Shown: positions 37,890 through 49,470, counted from the stretch's first letter. The stretch is 49,470 nt of DNA from an uncultured Alphaproteobacteria bacterium (GCA_902514875.1 CABXSY010000009.1:1-49470), one strand, 5' to 3'. Notes: generated from the sequence alone by a model not told the origin. Numbers and translations are program-made.

Positions 37890-39208
37890 AAATCTTACTA
37901 ATAATTTTATTTTTAATAGTTAATTCCCAGAATTTATTTGCCAATCCTCAAATATGTAGTTGGATAATGGACGAACCATTTAAAGAATATCAAGAAGAGG
38001 CAAAAGATCAACATGCTGCGTTTTATGTTGTAGTCAGCGATGGTGAATGTGAATATGGAATGACTATTGGTGAAAATTCAGAAGAGAAAGCAAAAAAATC
38101 AGCTTTTAAAAATTGTGAAAAATGGAGAAAAGAAAATAATATTTCAGGTAAGTGTGAACCATTTGCTCTTAACGACAAAATTATTTGGGAAAATGTTGCC
38201 TTTGTTACAAATGATGAAGGAGAAATAGAGTATGACAATTCAGCCAGCATGGTTGAATATGAATATAGAATACCAGAGTGGTATGGACAGGAAAAAATTA
38301 TATTTCCAAAATATAAAGGAGTCCCTGAAGATCTTCACAGTTTATTTATGAAAACCCTTGAATATTCCTACCTAGAGCTTGGTCAAAAACCCATTGCGGA
38401 AACTCATGTTATTATCTGGAATGAAAAAAAATCTAATCTAAAAAAAGTTGCTCAAAATTGGTGTGAAGTAAATCGTGGGGAAAATTTCAATGAAGAATGT
38501 TTAAAAGTGGGTGGAGGTGATAACAAAAAATGGTTCAAAGAATGTGTAGCGTCTGCCTATTTTTCACCTGAAACATTAAAAGGAAGTATTGAGGGTAATA
38601 AATGTTGGTGGAGGGGTTATAAGAATGAAGCGTGGAGTGTTGCAAAAATAGTAGCACATGAATATTTTCATGTTCATCAAAATATGAAAAAAATTTTTTT
38701 TGAAGATGAAAAACGTTTTGGTGTTCCCCAGTATAAATTTAATGACGATATGCCAATGTGGATTGAAGAAGGTGGGGCAGAATATTTTGGTTATTATATT
38801 ATTGGAAAAAATAATTTAGCTGATTATAAAAAAATTATGAAACAAACACTAAAGTCCTTTCGCAAATGTGCAAAAAAAGGAATTAAACTCATAGATGTAG
38901 AAAGAGAAGAAGATGCCATAAAACTGCGCAGTAAATGTGATCAAGGCTTCGAGTATGATGGTGGTATGTGGGCAACAGCATACCTTGCTTCTTTAAGTGG
39001 ATCTAATCAAAAAGTATTCTTTGATTTTTATGAAGATATTGCTGAACTTGAATTAGAAAAAAGGGAAGAAGGAGAAATCCACCAAGGATGGAGAGAATCT
39101 TTTAGGAAAAATTTTAATATGAGTTATGATGATTTTCTCATAGAGTTTGAAACATTTATTGGTTTAAAATCAAAGGAACAATTAAAAATTCTAGATCAAA
39201 TAAATTAA
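37886..39208 (+). CDS. secreted gluzincin-like zinc metalloprotease
   Basis: A 440-residue exported protein. Residues 1-19 are a signal peptide ending LFA-N. An N-terminal region (about 40-95; AAFYVVVSDGECEYGMTIG, repeated Cys) resembles the DUF4189 fold by pattern. The C-terminal half carries a zinc-protease signature, with H258-E-Y-F-H262 as HExxH and a third ligand in W292-I-E-E-G-G-A-E-Y (E295). The W-x-x-E-G-x-A-x-Y form is usual in peptidase-MA gluzincins. About ten cysteines suggest disulfides in the periplasm, where DsbB (3597) may matter. I do not know a named family with this domain order. It is coupled to the DUF484 gene by ATGA. Confidence 0.75.
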   Translation: MKILLIILFLIVNSQNLFANPQICSWIMDEPFKEYQEEAKDQHAAFYVVVSDGECEYGMTIGENSEEKAKKSAFKNCEKWRKENNISGKCEPFALNDKIIWENVAFVTNDEGEIEYDNSASMVEYEYRIPEWYGQEKIIFPKYKGVPEDLHSLFMKTLEYSYLELGQKPIAETHVIIWNEKKSNLKKVAQNWCEVNRGENFNEECLKVGGGDNKKWFKECVASAYFSPETLKGSIEGNKCWWRGYKNEAWSVAKIVAHEYFHVHQNMKKIFFEDEKRFGVPQYKFNDDMPMWIEEGGAEYFGYYIIGKNNLADYKKIMKQTLKSFRKCAKKGIKLIDVEREEDAIKLRSKCDQGFEYDGGMWATAYLASLSGSNQKVFFDFYEDIAELELEKREEGEIHQGWRESFRKNFNMSYDDFLIEFETFIGLKSKEQLKILDQIN

Positions 39209-39225
39209 TACAAAAAGGAGCATAC

Positions 39226-39429
39226 ATGAAAGGTTATAGATTTATTACTGATGATGATACTATTGATTTTTGTCAAAGAGTAACAGAGGCATTATCTAAT
39301 GGATGGAAATTACATGGAGAACCAAAAATGACTTTTGATCATAAAAGAAAAGTTATGAGATGTGGTCAAGCAGTTATAAAAATGTCATCAAAAAAATACA
39401 AAAAAGGAATGGATCTAGCTAAAATTTAA
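39226..39429 (+). CDS. DUF1737 domain protein
   Basis: A 67-residue protein that matches the DUF1737 pattern: YRFITDDDTIDFCQRVTEAL, then GWKLHGEPKMTFD and CGQAVIKM. The role is unknown; it is a common small cytoplasmic protein in alphaproteobacteria. A strong AAAAGGAG site precedes the ATG, unusual for this window where most starts rely on overlaps. The stop overlaps the lpd stop on the other strand. Confidence 0.8.
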   Translation: MKGYRFITDDDTIDFCQRVTEALSNGWKLHGEPKMTFDHKRKVMRCGQAVIKMSSKKYKKGMDLAKI

Positions 39430-40823
39430 ATATGAATTGCTCTACCATCTACACTTAAGGCTGCTTCTTTTACTGCTTCACTAGTTGTTGGATGAGCGTG
39501 ACATACTCTTGCAATATCTTCTGCACTTCCACCAAATTCGATTGTAGTAACGATTTCTGCAATCAGTTGTCCGGCATCATGACCAATTATATGAGCACCT
39601 AAAATTTCATCTGTTTTTTTATCAACTAAAATTTTAACAAATCCTTCTGATGCAGAGGTAGTTAAGGCACGACCATTTGCCATAAAAGGAAATTTTCCAA
39701 CCTTGAAGTCTTTCTTTTCTTGTTTGAGTTGTTCTTCTGTTTTTCCAACTGATGCTATCTCTGGATTGGTATAAACAATGGCTGGTATAGCGTCATAGTT
39801 TATATGAGGTTTTTGACCGTTTATAAATTCAACACAAGCTACTCCTTCTTCTTCAGCTTTGTGTGCTAGCATTGGACCTGGTGCTACATCACCGATTGCA
39901 TAGATTCCTTCTACAGAAGTTTTAAAGTTATCTTTAATTTCAATAGATTTTTTATCCGTTAGTTTAATTCCAATTTTTTCGAGACCCAGTCCCTCAGTGT
40001 TTGGTTTTCTTCCTACTGACATTAAAACTATTTCGTAGTTTTCTTTTATTTTCTTTTTATCTGATGTTTCCATTTCAACATCTACACCAGACTTGCTAGA
40101 TTTTGCAGAACTCACTTTATGTGATAATTTAAATTCTAACCCTTGTTTTGTTAACATTTTCATAAACTCTTTTGCTATTTCACCATCCATAGTTGGAACA
40201 ATTCTATCCAGAGCTTCAACAACTGTTACTTTTGAACCTAATCTACTCCATACTGACCCCATCTCTAATCCAATATATCCACCACCAATAACTAGCAGTG
40301 ATTTTGGTATTTTAGATAGAGAAAGAGCACCTGTTGAAGATACTATTTGTTTTTCATCGACAGGAATGTTTGGTATCTCAATCGAAGATGATCCTGTTGC
40401 GATAATAAAATTTTTAGCACTGGCAGTAATTTCATTTTTTCCATTTGTAATAGAAATAGTATTTTTATCTACAAATGAAGCCATCCCAGGAATATGCGTG
40501 ATTTTATTTTTCTTAAATAAAAAACCGATCCCTGTTGTAAGTTTTTTTACAATCTTAGTTTTGCGATCCATCAAAACATTTAGGTCTAAATCTATCTTTG
40601 ATGTTTTTATGCCATGCTCTGCAGCATGATTTGAAATTTCAACAAATTTTTCAGATGAATTTAATAATGCTTTAGAAGGTATGCATCCAATGTTCAAACA
40701 AGTTCCACCAAGTGATGGCTCTTTTTCTATACAAGCAACCTTCATTCCAAGTTGAGCTGCTCTGATTGCAGCTACATATCCACCAGGTCCCGCACCAATT
40801 ACTATTAAATCAAAATCTTCCAT
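39426..40823 (-). CDS. lpdA: dihydrolipoyl dehydrogenase (E3)
   Basis: A 465-residue FAD enzyme that reoxidises lipoyl groups of 2-oxoacid dehydrogenases. The FAD motif GAGPGGYVAAIRAAQLG is at residues 9-25, the redox disulfide is in GGTCLNIGCIPSKALL, the NAD motif is IGGGYIGLEMGSVW, and the C-terminal HAHPTTSEA supplies the catalytic histidine. It is the last gene of the TCA operon, 1 base after sucB, and so most likely serves the 2-oxoglutarate complex. Confidence 0.97.
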   Translation of the reverse strand: MEDFDLIVIGAGPGGYVAAIRAAQLGMKVACIEKEPSLGGTCLNIGCIPSKALLNSSEKFVEISNHAAEHGIKTSKIDLDLNVLMDRKTKIVKKLTTGIGFLFKKNKITHIPGMASFVDKNTISITNGKNEITASAKNFIIATGSSSIEIPNIPVDEKQIVSSTGALSLSKIPKSLLVIGGGYIGLEMGSVWSRLGSKVTVVEALDRIVPTMDGEIAKEFMKMLTKQGLEFKLSHKVSSAKSSKSGVDVEMETSDKKKIKENYEIVLMSVGRKPNTEGLGLEKIGIKLTDKKSIEIKDNFKTSVEGIYAIGDVAPGPMLAHKAEEEGVACVEFINGQKPHINYDAIPAIVYTNPEIASVGKTEEQLKQEKKDFKVGKFPFMANGRALTTSASEGFVKILVDKKTDEILGAHIIGHDAGQLIAEIVTTIEFGGSAEDIARVCHAHPTTSEAVKEAALSVDGRAIHI

Positions 40824-40824
40824 T

Positions 40825-42006
40825 TTATATTCCTAATACTAATTCGGATGGATCTTCTAGAAGTTCTTTCACCTTCACTAAAAATCCAACACTTTCTTTT
40901 CCATCAATAATTCTATGATCATAACTTAATGCAACATACATCATTGGCCTAATTACTATTTCATCATTTACAACAACTGCTCTTTTTTGAATATTATGCA
41001 TTCCTAAAATTCCAGATTGAGGTCTATTGATTATTGGGGTGCTGAGCATTGATCCGTAAACGCCACCATTTGAAATTGTAAAAGTTCCACCAGTCAAATC
41101 GTCCATGGTCAACGTTCCATCTTTGGCCTTTGTACCAAGATCAATAATTTTAGTTTCTATTTCTCCAAAACTCAGTTGATCAGCGTCTTTAAGTATTGGA
41201 ACGACTAATCCTTTTTCAGTTCCAACAGCTATACCTATATCAAAATGGTTCTTATAAATTATATTTTGATCTTTAATTTCAGCATTCACAGCTGGATACT
41301 CTTGCAAACTTTTTACTACAGCTTTTACAAAAAATGACATAAAACCTAATTTGACCTCATACCGACTTTGAAATTCTTGATTTTTTGATTTTCTAATTTC
41401 CATAACTTTGGACATATCAATTTCATTGAAAGTTGTAAGTATGGCTGCTGTATTTTGAGCCTCCTTTAAGCGTTTAGATATTGTCTGTCTAATTTTAGAC
41501 ATTTTAATTACTTCTTCTCTTTCACCTTTGTTAGTGCTTATTTTATTTGAAGAAGAAAGATGAGAAACAACATCTTCTTTATTAATTCTTCCATCAGAAC
41601 GTGATGAGGTGACATCTTCTAGTTTAATATTATTTTCCTCAGCAATTTTTCTTGCAGATGGTGAAGATTTAGCAGGTGAAGATTTTGTTTCAACCTTAAC
41701 TTCTTTTACTTCTTCTTTTATCTCTTCTTCTTTAGTTTCAGTTTTTTTAGGAGTTGCTTTTTTACCTTTAGATTCATCTAAGATTCCAAGAATACCACCA
41801 ATTTCAACGTCAGTTCCTTCAGAAACTTTTATTTCTTTTAGAGATCCAGCATGAGGGGCTGGTACTTCAACTGTAATTTTGTCAGTTTCAATTTCAACTA
41901 ATGGTTCATCTACTTCAAAATTATCACCTATATTTTTAAGCCATTTTGAAACAGTTGCTTCCGTAATTGACTCTCCAAGTGTTGGAACTATTAATTCAGT
42001 GCTCAT
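40825..42006 (-). CDS. sucB: 2-oxoglutarate dehydrogenase E2 (dihydrolipoyl succinyltransferase)
   Basis: A 393-residue E2 component. There is one lipoyl domain with the lysine in [11 protein letters not shown] (about residue 43), a K/E/P/S-rich linker, a peripheral-subunit binding domain ([18 protein letters not shown]) and the catalytic acyltransferase domain with [12 protein letters not shown] single lipoyl domain is usual for SucB. It follows sucA by 30 bases and abuts lpd. Confidence 0.96.
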   Translation of the reverse strand: MSTELIVPTLGESITEATVSKWLKNIGDNFEVDEPLVEIETDKITVEVPAPHAGSLKEIKVSEGTDVEIGGILGILDESKGKKATPKKTETKEEEIKEEVKEVKVETKSSPAKSSPSARKIAEENNIKLEDVTSSRSDGRINKEDVVSHLSSSNKISTNKGEREEVIKMSKIRQTISKRLKEAQNTAAILTTFNEIDMSKVMEIRKSKNQEFQSRYEVKLGFMSFFVKAVVKSLQEYPAVNAEIKDQNIIYKNHFDIGIAVGTEKGLVVPILKDADQLSFGEIETKIIDLGTKAKDGTLTMDDLTGGTFTISNGGVYGSMLSTPIINRPQSGILGMHNIQKRAVVVNDEIVIRPMMYVALSYDHRIIDGKESVGFLVKVKELLEDPSELVLGI

Positions 42007-42036
42007 TATTAAATGCTTAATAACATTTACGTCAAT

Positions 42037-44940
42037 TTATTCAATTGGCAGATTAGTCTTTAATTTTGTTGAAATACCTGCCCAAGATTTGTTAATTTTG
42101 CTAATCGAATCTTCAGTTGCCATTTTTAGAATAGTTTCTTGGTTACTTAAGTGTCTTTCTAAAGAACCTGCGGCAGGAGATGCAGCTGGACTTCTGCCAA
42201 CATAGTATATTTTTTCTTGTTTAACTTTGGCTTCCTGCATGACACTTTCCAATCTACCTTTCACAAAACCCCAGGCACCCATATTTTTTGGCTCTTCTTG
42301 TGCCCAGATAATTTCAGCATTCGTATAATGCTTTAATTCATCTCTAAAGTTTTCATAAGGAAATGGATAAATCTGCTCCAATCTTATTATAGAGAGATTT
42401 TTAATTTTATTTTTTGCTATGTGATCTGCAAGTTCAAAATATATTTTACCAGAGCAAATGATTAATCTTTTATTTTTCTTTTTTTCTTTAACAGATAATT
42501 TATCAGTAAGAATTCTATGGAAAGTTGATCCATTAATATAATCCTCAATATTAGAAACATTAGATTTATGTCTAAGTGTAGATTTTGGTGTAAATATAAT
42601 TAGAGGTTTCCTAAAGTTTCTATGTAGTTGTCTTCTTAAAACATGAAAATAATTAGCAGGACTAGTACAATTAACAATTTGCATATTATCTTCTGCACAC
42701 ATCTGTAAAAATCTTTCTAATCTTCCACTTGTATGCTCAGGGCCTTGGCCCTCATGTCCGTGGGGAAGAAGCATCGTTAAACCAGACATTCTCAACCATT
42801 TTCTTTCTCCAGAACTAATGAATTGATCAATCATAATTTGTGCGCCATTTGCAAAATCACCAAACTGCGCTTCCCATATAACAAGTGTCTTAGGATCAAC
42901 TTGTGAATATCCATATTCAAAACCAAGAACACCAAACTCAGATAAAAAACTATCTATAATTTCAAAGTAACCTTGCTTGTTTTGAAAGTGTCTTAATGGA
43001 ACAAAACGATTTTCATTTTCTTGATCGTATAGAACACCATGTCTATGACTAAATGTTCCTCTTCCAACATCTTGTCCAGATATTCGAACACCGTATCCCT
43101 CATCAAGAAGTGTTGCTAAAGCTAAACTTTCAGAAGTTGCCCAATCAATACCTTTACCGTTGATGACACTTGTTAATCGATCCCCATAAATTTTTTTTAT
43201 TCTTCTATGAGCATTAAAATCTGCAGGTATTCCATGAATTTTTTTAGCTATATTCATTAAAGTTTTTTCTTTTACAGAAGTTTTTCCCCTTCTCGCATCA
43301 AACGTTGCAGTAGATAAACCTGTCCAAGTTCCCTCTAACCAATCTACTTTATTTGGCTTATAATTTTTAGTTGATTCAAATTCTTTATCTAAAAAATTTT
43401 TAAAAGAATCTACAATGTCTTTAGATTCTTCTTCTGAAAGAGTATTATTCTCAATTAATTTTTTTTCATATTTTTTTCTTGTAGTAATTTGTTTTTTAAT
43501 AGCCTTATACATAAGGGGCTGAGTAAAAGAAGGTTCATCAGCTTCGTTATGTCCTGATCTTCTGTAACAAAACATATCTACCACAACATCAACTTTAAAT
43601 TTGTTTCTAAATTCTGTTGCAAGTCTACAAACATGAACTACTGCTTCTGGATCATCCCCATTAACATGAAATATTGGTGCCTGAACCATTTTTGCAATCT
43701 CAGTACAATAAGGTGCTGATCGTCCATATTGAGGCATTGTAGTAAAACCTATCTGATTATTAATTACAAAATGAATGGTACCACCTGTTTTAAAACCTCT
43801 TAATTGTGACATGGCAAATGTTTCAGCCACAACTCCTTGTCCAGCTATTGCTGCATCTCCATGAATTAATAAAGCTATAACTTTATCTGTTGTTTTATCT
43901 TTAGCTAAAGTTTGTTTAGCTCTTACTTTTCCTGCCACAACTGGGTTAACTGCTTCTAAATGTGATGGGTTAGAAGTGAGCGATAAATGAATTTTCTTTT
44001 TTTCAAATTCACGATCAGCAGAAACTCCTAAATGATATTTTACATCACCCGAACCTAGTACCTCATTTGGATCGTTTAAAGATCCTTGGAATTTTGATAA
44101 TATTTTTTTGTAAGGCATTTCCAAAACACTTGATAGAAGTGTTAGTCTCCCTCGATGAGCTGTTCCAATAATAATATCTTCAATTCCAGACAAACATGCC
44201 TGTTTAACAATTTGCTCTATCCCAGGTATCATCGCTTCACCACCTTCGATACCGTATCTCTTTGTACCTAAAAACTTTTTATCTAAAAACTGCTCAAATA
44301 GTTCTGATTCAACTAATCTTTTATAGATTGCTTTTTTTCCCTCATTTGTAAAATTTGTTTTATTTCTTACTTCTTCAATTCTTTCTTGGACCCATTGTTT
44401 TTGATCAGCTTGTTGAATGTGTAAGAATTCAACACCAATTGAAGCAGAATAAGTTTCTTTTAATATTTTAATAATATTTTTTAATTTACCTTTTTCTAAA
44501 CCCAAACTTCCATCAATGAATATTTCTTTTTCTAAATCTGATTCAATGAAACCATAGCTTTTATAATCTAATTCTTGAGGATACTCTCTTTCAGATATTC
44601 CTAAAGGATCAAGATCTGCAATTAAATGTCCATTAATTCTAAAAGCTCTAATTAACCTTAACGCTCTTATTGAATCTAAAGTTGATACTCTAAATTCTTC
44701 AGAATTGTAATTCGCGTTTGATTTTATAACCTTAGTTATGTAATTTTTATCTATGATACTTGATGGGCGTTCTTTCCACTCTGGCCCTCCAAAATCTTTA
44801 AGAACAGAATAGTCATCTTCGTTTAAATTGTTGAAAAAATCTTTCCAAGTTGTGTCCACACTTTCAGGGTCATTTCTAAATTTAGAATACAGTTCGGCCA
44901 CATATGGCGCATTAGCACTATTTAAAAAAGTATCATTCAT
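42037..44940 (-). CDS. sucA: 2-oxoglutarate dehydrogenase E1
   Basis: A 967-residue thiamine diphosphate enzyme that decarboxylates 2-oxoglutarate. The N-terminal segment NAPYVAELYSKFRNDPESVD binds the E2 core. GTAHRGRLTLL, HGDAAIAGQGVVAET and NQIGFTTMP are the cofactor and substrate blocks, and GHEGQGPEHTSGRLERFLQ marks the C-terminal half. Full length by comparison with E. coli SucA (933). Read in the order sucC-sucD-sucA-sucB-lpd, the whole complex plus succinyl-CoA synthetase is one operon. Confidence 0.97.
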   Translation of the reverse strand: MNDTFLNSANAPYVAELYSKFRNDPESVDTTWKDFFNNLNEDDYSVLKDFGGPEWKERPSSIIDKNYITKVIKSNANYNSEEFRVSTLDSIRALRLIRAFRINGHLIADLDPLGISEREYPQELDYKSYGFIESDLEKEIFIDGSLGLEKGKLKNIIKILKETYSASIGVEFLHIQQADQKQWVQERIEEVRNKTNFTNEGKKAIYKRLVESELFEQFLDKKFLGTKRYGIEGGEAMIPGIEQIVKQACLSGIEDIIIGTAHRGRLTLLSSVLEMPYKKILSKFQGSLNDPNEVLGSGDVKYHLGVSADREFEKKKIHLSLTSNPSHLEAVNPVVAGKVRAKQTLAKDKTTDKVIALLIHGDAAIAGQGVVAETFAMSQLRGFKTGGTIHFVINNQIGFTTMPQYGRSAPYCTEIAKMVQAPIFHVNGDDPEAVVHVCRLATEFRNKFKVDVVVDMFCYRRSGHNEADEPSFTQPLMYKAIKKQITTRKKYEKKLIENNTLSEEESKDIVDSFKNFLDKEFESTKNYKPNKVDWLEGTWTGLSTATFDARRGKTSVKEKTLMNIAKKIHGIPADFNAHRRIKKIYGDRLTSVINGKGIDWATSESLALATLLDEGYGVRISGQDVGRGTFSHRHGVLYDQENENRFVPLRHFQNKQGYFEIIDSFLSEFGVLGFEYGYSQVDPKTLVIWEAQFGDFANGAQIMIDQFISSGERKWLRMSGLTMLLPHGHEGQGPEHTSGRLERFLQMCAEDNMQIVNCTSPANYFHVLRRQLHRNFRKPLIIFTPKSTLRHKSNVSNIEDYINGSTFHRILTDKLSVKEKKKNKRLIICSGKIYFELADHIAKNKIKNLSIIRLEQIYPFPYENFRDELKHYTNAEIIWAQEEPKNMGAWGFVKGRLESVMQEAKVKQEKIYYVGRSPAASPAAGSLERHLSNQETILKMATEDSISKINKSWAGISTKLKTNLPIE

Positions 44941-44991
44941 AGATTTCTATTAAACTAAAACAATTTTGCATAACAATCATACTAATGGAAA

Positions 44992-45876
44992 CTAATTATT
45001 CCCATTTTGCATTGCTAATTTCATAGTTTTTCCTAATGATGCCGGGGATTTTGACACCAAAACTCCAGCCTTTTCTAAAGATTTAATTTTGGAATGTGCT
45101 GTACCTTTTGAGCCTGAAATGATAGCACCTGCATGACCCATACGTTTTCCTTTTGGTGCCGATTGACCAGCTATAAATGCTGAAACTGGTTTTTTTCTTT
45201 TTGAATTTGAAATAAATTCTGCTGCATTTTCTTCTTCCTCGCCACCAATTTCACCTATCATCAAGATTCCCTCAGTCTCATCGTCTTCTAAAAATAACTT
45301 TATACAATCTACAAAATCCATTCCATGTATTGGATCTCCACCAATACCAACACATGTTGATTGACCTAATCCTACCTCTGTTGTCTGTGCAACAGCTTCA
45401 TAAGTTAATGTTCCTGATCTACTTACTATTCCAATTTTACCTTTATTATGGATGAAGCCAGGCATAATTCCAATCTTGCATTCGGAAGGTGTAATTAACC
45501 CTGGACAGTTTGGTCCAATTAAATGTGTTTTATTGTTAATAATTCTTTTTTTTATATCAATCATATCTAAGACTGGAATACCTTCTGTAATACAAACAAT
45601 TAATTCAATATTTGCATCTAAGGCCTCATGGATTGCTTTGGCAGCAAACTTTGCAGGTACATAAATAACTGTTGCGTTTGCTTCAGTTTGTTTAACTGCA
45701 TCAGCAACGGTATTAAATACAGGTAAATTTAAATGAGTCTGTCCTCCTTTTCCAGGCGTGACACCACCAACAAGGTTTGTACCATATGCTATAGCTTGTT
45801 CAGAATGATATGTTCCTTGTGAACCAGTAAAACCTTGGCAAATAAGTCTTGTATTTTTATTAACTAAAATCGACAC
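44992..45876 (-). CDS. sucD: succinyl-CoA synthetase alpha subunit
   Basis: A 294-residue subunit. CoA-binding [19 protein letters not shown] lies at the N-terminus, GPNCPGLI in the middle, and the phospho-histidine is in [17 protein letters not shown]. Length is typical. It overlaps sucC by one base, and the 51-base gap to sucA holds no clear terminator. Confidence 0.97.
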   Translation of the reverse strand: MSILVNKNTRLICQGFTGSQGTYHSEQAIAYGTNLVGGVTPGKGGQTHLNLPVFNTVADAVKQTEANATVIYVPAKFAAKAIHEALDANIELIVCITEGIPVLDMIDIKKRIINNKTHLIGPNCPGLITPSECKIGIMPGFIHNKGKIGIVSRSGTLTYEAVAQTTEVGLGQSTCVGIGGDPIHGMDFVDCIKLFLEDDETEGILMIGEIGGEEEENAAEFISNSKRKKPVSAFIAGQSAPKGKRMGHAGAIISGSKGTAHSKIKSLEKAGVLVSKSPASLGKTMKLAMQNGNN

Positions 45877-47060
45877 TATTCTGATAACTCCACAGCTTTC
45901 TGCGCTGCATTTGAAAAATCATCAATTGAAATTAATCCTAAAGATGAACTATTTATAATATCTCTTCCTTCTTTAGAATTTGTTCCTTGGAAACGTACAA
46001 CAACAGGAAGTTTAAATTCTAATTCTTTAATTGCATCAATGATGCCATTAGCAATCATGTCACAATGGATGATTCCTCCAAAAATATTTATAAAGACTGA
46101 TTTCACGTTTTTATCTGATTGAATGATCTTGAAAGCTTTAATAGCTCTTTCTTTATTTGCTGTACCACCTAAATCTAAAAAATTGGCTGGCTCCATTCCA
46201 AATTGTTTAATAATATCCATAGTTGCCATAGCTAGCCCAGCTCCATTAACCATGCAGCCTATTTTTCCATCTAGCTTAATGTAAACCATATCGTTTTCAG
46301 AAGCTTCAAGTTCCAAATCATTTTCTTCAGAAGTATCTTTTAATTTTTCAATGCCAGCCTGTCTGTACAGAGCATTATCATCAATATTAATTTTAGCATC
46401 TAAAAGAATTAGTTTTTCATCTTTTGTCACAACAAGAGGATTAATTTCAATTAAAGAAGCATCTATTTCGACATAGGCCTTACATAAATTTGAAACAATT
46501 TCTTTAAATTGGTTAAACTCATTAATAGAAAAGTTTAATTTATTTTGAAGACTATCACTAATTATAAAATCTTCTAAATTATCAAAATAAACATACTGAA
46601 TTCTTTCTGGTGTTTTCTCAGCTACATCTTCAATGTCTACACCACCAGCGTCAGATACCATCATCATTAATTTTGATTGATTTCTATCAAGAAGAATACT
46701 TAAATAATATTCTCTATCAATTTCACATCCAGCTTCTAAATAAATTCTATTTACTAATTTTCCTTCATTACCAGTTTGTTTTGTAATCAATATGTTACCC
46801 ATCATTCCTATTGCAATTTTTTTTGCATCATCGATTGATTCTGTTATTTGTACTCCACCTTTTGTATTAAATGGTTTTAAAAATTTCCCTGCTCCTCTTC
46901 CTCCAGCATGTATCTGTGATTTGATAACCCAAGGTGGTCCTTTTATATTTTGTAAATCTTTTTCTAAATCGTCAACATTTTCAATGTAACTTTTGCCTTC
47001 AAGTATAGGTAGATTGTACTTTCTTAGTAAATCTTTAGCTTGATATTCATGCAAATTCAT
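45876..47060 (-). CDS. sucC: succinyl-CoA synthetase beta subunit
   Basis: A 394-residue ADP-forming beta subunit with an ATP-grasp fold. [15 protein letters not shown] is the family start, [14 protein letters not shown] the nucleotide loop, and [26 protein letters not shown] and [12 protein letters not shown] are conserved. It makes ATP with succinate from succinyl-CoA together with SucD. Confidence 0.97.
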   Translation of the reverse strand: MNLHEYQAKDLLRKYNLPILEGKSYIENVDDLEKDLQNIKGPPWVIKSQIHAGGRGAGKFLKPFNTKGGVQITESIDDAKKIAIGMMGNILITKQTGNEGKLVNRIYLEAGCEIDREYYLSILLDRNQSKLMMMVSDAGGVDIEDVAEKTPERIQYVYFDNLEDFIISDSLQNKLNFSINEFNQFKEIVSNLCKAYVEIDASLIEINPLVVTKDEKLILLDAKINIDDNALYRQAGIEKLKDTSEENDLELEASENDMVYIKLDGKIGCMVNGAGLAMATMDIIKQFGMEPANFLDLGGTANKERAIKAFKIIQSDKNVKSVFINIFGGIIHCDMIANGIIDAIKELEFKLPVVVRFQGTNSKEGRDIINSSSLGLISIDDFSNAAQKAVELSE

Positions 47061-47101
47061 TTTGATAAAAAAGTAATAGTTAGATTAGATGAAAAATACA
47101 A

Positions 47102-48064
<963 letters not shown>

Positions 48065-48082
48065 TTAAGTTTTATACTTTAA

Positions 48083-48874
48083 TTATAATTCTGTAACAAT
48101 AGCCTTTTTAAGTCCAGCAATTTCTTTGGCTGGATTTAGACCTTTAGGACAAGACCTAGTACAATTCATTATTGAATGACATCTATAAAGTTTTAATGAA
48201 TCATTTATTGCTTTTAATCTCTCTTTTCTTTCTGAATCTCTAGAGTCACTTACCCATCTTGCTGCTTGTAAAAGGACTGCAGGTCCTAGATATTCATCTC
48301 CATTCCACCAATAACTTGGACAAGAAGTAGTGCAGCAAAAACATAATACACACTCCCATTTACCATCAAGTTTTTCTCTTTCTTTAGGTGTTTGTTTTTT
48401 TTCTTCATTGTCATTTTCAGCAGTGGTTAAATCATTTGATCTTTTTAACCATGGTTTTATAGAAGCTAACTGTTCATAAGCTTTACTTAAGTCAGGAACC
48501 AGATCTTTAACTACACGCATATGAGGTAAAGGGTATATTTTAATTTCTTTTTTTACATCAGACATGCTCTTTAAACACGCTAGTGTATTTACACCATCTA
48601 TATTCATTGCACATGATCCACACACACCTTCGCGACAAGATCTTCTAAAAGTCAAAGATGGATCAATTTCATTCTTAATTTTCATTAACCCATCCAAAAC
48701 CATTGGACCGCACTTACTTTGATCAATTTCGTAAGTATCTAATCTAGGATTCTTATTTTCCTCGGGATTCCATCTATAAATTACTAAATTTTTGGGTGAT
48801 TCCCTTGGTTCTTTAGCTTTGTATGTAATGCCGGTTGTAACTTTTGAATTAGCTGGAAGTGAAAACTCAACCAT
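48083..48874 (-). CDS. sdhB: succinate dehydrogenase iron-sulfur subunit
   Basis: A 263-residue subunit. The [2Fe-2S] cluster motif is [12 protein letters not shown] plus a later C in TLACLK; the second domain has [17 protein letters not shown] and [17 protein letters not shown] for the [4Fe-4S] and [3Fe-4S] clusters. A charged insert (about residues 150-168, [14 protein letters not shown]) separates the two domains. It overlaps sdhA by one base. Confidence 0.96.
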   Translation of the reverse strand: MVEFSLPANSKVTTGITYKAKEPRESPKNLVIYRWNPEENKNPRLDTYEIDQSKCGPMVLDGLMKIKNEIDPSLTFRRSCREGVCGSCAMNIDGVNTLACLKSMSDVKKEIKIYPLPHMRVVKDLVPDLSKAYEQLASIKPWLKRSNDLTTAENDNEEKKQTPKEREKLDGKWECVLCFCCTTSCPSYWWNGDEYLGPAVLLQAARWVSDSRDSERKERLKAINDSLKLYRCHSIMNCTRSCPKGLNPAKEIAGLKKAIVTEL

Positions 48875-49470
48875 TAGTAAACTCTTTTTTTAGGTGGTAT
48901 AGGTTGTACATGATTAGTTAGAGTATTCATGTGAACTGATCTAGAGCCCATCTTAACATCACCATTATTATTTAACCAAGCCAGAGAATGTACTAGCCAA
49001 TCATTATCATTTCTCTCCTTATAATCTTCACGTGCATGTGCACCTCTGCTTTCAGTTCTGTTTAATGCAGAATGAAGAGTTACTTTTGATTGTGCCATTA
49101 AATTGTGCAGTTCTAAAGCTTCAACTAAATCAGTGTTAAAAATTAGTGATTTATCTTTAATATCAATGTTATCAATTGAACTTTCAACTTCTTGATATTC
49201 TTCGATACCTTTAGAAATTAAATCATGAGTTCTAAATACTGCACATTTTTTTTGCATGATATGCTGCATAGAAGTTCTCAGTTCTCCGGTCGTAGAATCA
49301 CCTTTGCTAAATCTAATATTATTAAATCTATCTAATATTTCATCAGTACTAGACTTACTAATTTCAATTTTTTTTGAATTTGGTTTAACTTTTTCTGCAC
49401 ATGTTTCGCTAGCAGCCTTTCCAAAAACAACAAGATCAATTAAAGAGTTGGTTCCAAGTCTATTAGCTCC
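48874..49470 (-). CDS. sdhA: succinate dehydrogenase flavoprotein subunit, C-terminal part
   Basis: The last 198 residues of SdhA; the gene runs off the window's right edge and no start is inside. The frame reads [20 protein letters not shown] at the edge, a signature of fumarate reductase/SDH flavoproteins, and later [16 protein letters not shown] carries the conserved Arg/His motif. The C-terminal end ([11 protein letters not shown]) is typical. The stop overlaps the sdhB ATG. Confidence 0.96.
   Translation of the reverse strand, partial: GANRLGTNSLIDLVVFGKAASETCAEKVKPNSKKIEISKSSTDEILDRFNNIRFSKGDSTTGELRTSMQHIMQKKCAVFRTHDLISKGIEEYQEVESSIDNIDIKDKSLIFNTDLVEALELHNLMAQSKVTLHSALNRTESRGAHAREDYKERNDNDWLVHSLAWLNNNGDVKMGSRSVHMNTLTNHVQPIPPKKRVY

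Noticed and set aside
40093-40629. 178-residue plus-strand frame opposite lpd
   Set aside because: It is a shadow of a clear lpd gene, with no motif of its own.

Overview
The window is about 49.5 kb of very AT-rich DNA with almost no space between genes. Gene content and order point to a streamlined marine alphaproteobacterium of SAR11/Pelagibacterales or similar type. The evidence is the order sdhAB-mdh-sucCDAB-lpd, an F1-only atpHAGDC operon beside priA-fsa-DUF484, metX-metW next to tyrosine/phenylalanine genes, argH-lptM-lysA, Coq7, a HIG1-type twin-membrane protein and a SAM-II riboswitch. The exact lineage cannot be fixed from the sequence alone. No stretch longer than about 300 bases lacks a gene. 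I saw no rRNA, CRISPR array, insertion sequence or phage.

Layout. 1-3000: an unknown partial gene, a truncated sulfotransferase fragment, an 11-bp inverted repeat, tRNA-Leu(CAA) and two tandem MFS transporters. 3000-6430: a DedA-family protein, DsbB, Coq7, an HNH nuclease, a carboxylesterase and two very small proteins. 6440-12480 (minus strand): an operon read FadN-like beta-oxidation protein, acyl-CoA ligase, MetY, alpha/beta hydrolase. 12580-16590: argH, an LptM-like lipoprotein and lysA, then a zinc-ribbon membrane protein and PlsC. 16590-18840 (minus): a fused chorismate mutase-aminotransferase and prephenate/arogenate dehydrogenase.

18920-29600 (plus): promoter, SAM-II riboswitch, metX, metW, gloB, then rplU, rpmA, obgE, proB, proA, nadD, rsfS, ctpA, rppH and an amidohydrolase, mostly overlapping or abutting. 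29600-36500 (minus): priA followed by atpHAGDC. 36560-39430 (plus): fsa, a DUF484 protein, a secreted zinc-metalloprotease-like protein and a DUF1737 protein. 39430-49470 (minus): most of the lower TCA cycle, running sdhA (C-terminal part only), sdhB, mdh, sucC, sucD, sucA, sucB, lpd.

How the genes work together. MetX (under SAM control) makes O-acetylhomoserine and MetY, some 11 kb away, consumes it, so both core steps of direct sulfhydrylation are here. The TCA block covers 2-oxoglutarate to oxaloacetate except fumarase and the SDH membrane anchors. The F1 operon lacks the F0 genes, which in alphaproteobacteria usually lie elsewhere.

Most notable points: rsfS appears to start at a non-canonical ATT overlapping the nadD stop; chorismate mutase is fused to a HisC-like aminotransferase; a SAM-II-type pseudoknot sits in the metX leader; a periplasmic gluzincin-like protein lies where xerC is often found; and convergent gene ends overlap or abut, leaving no room for hairpin terminators.
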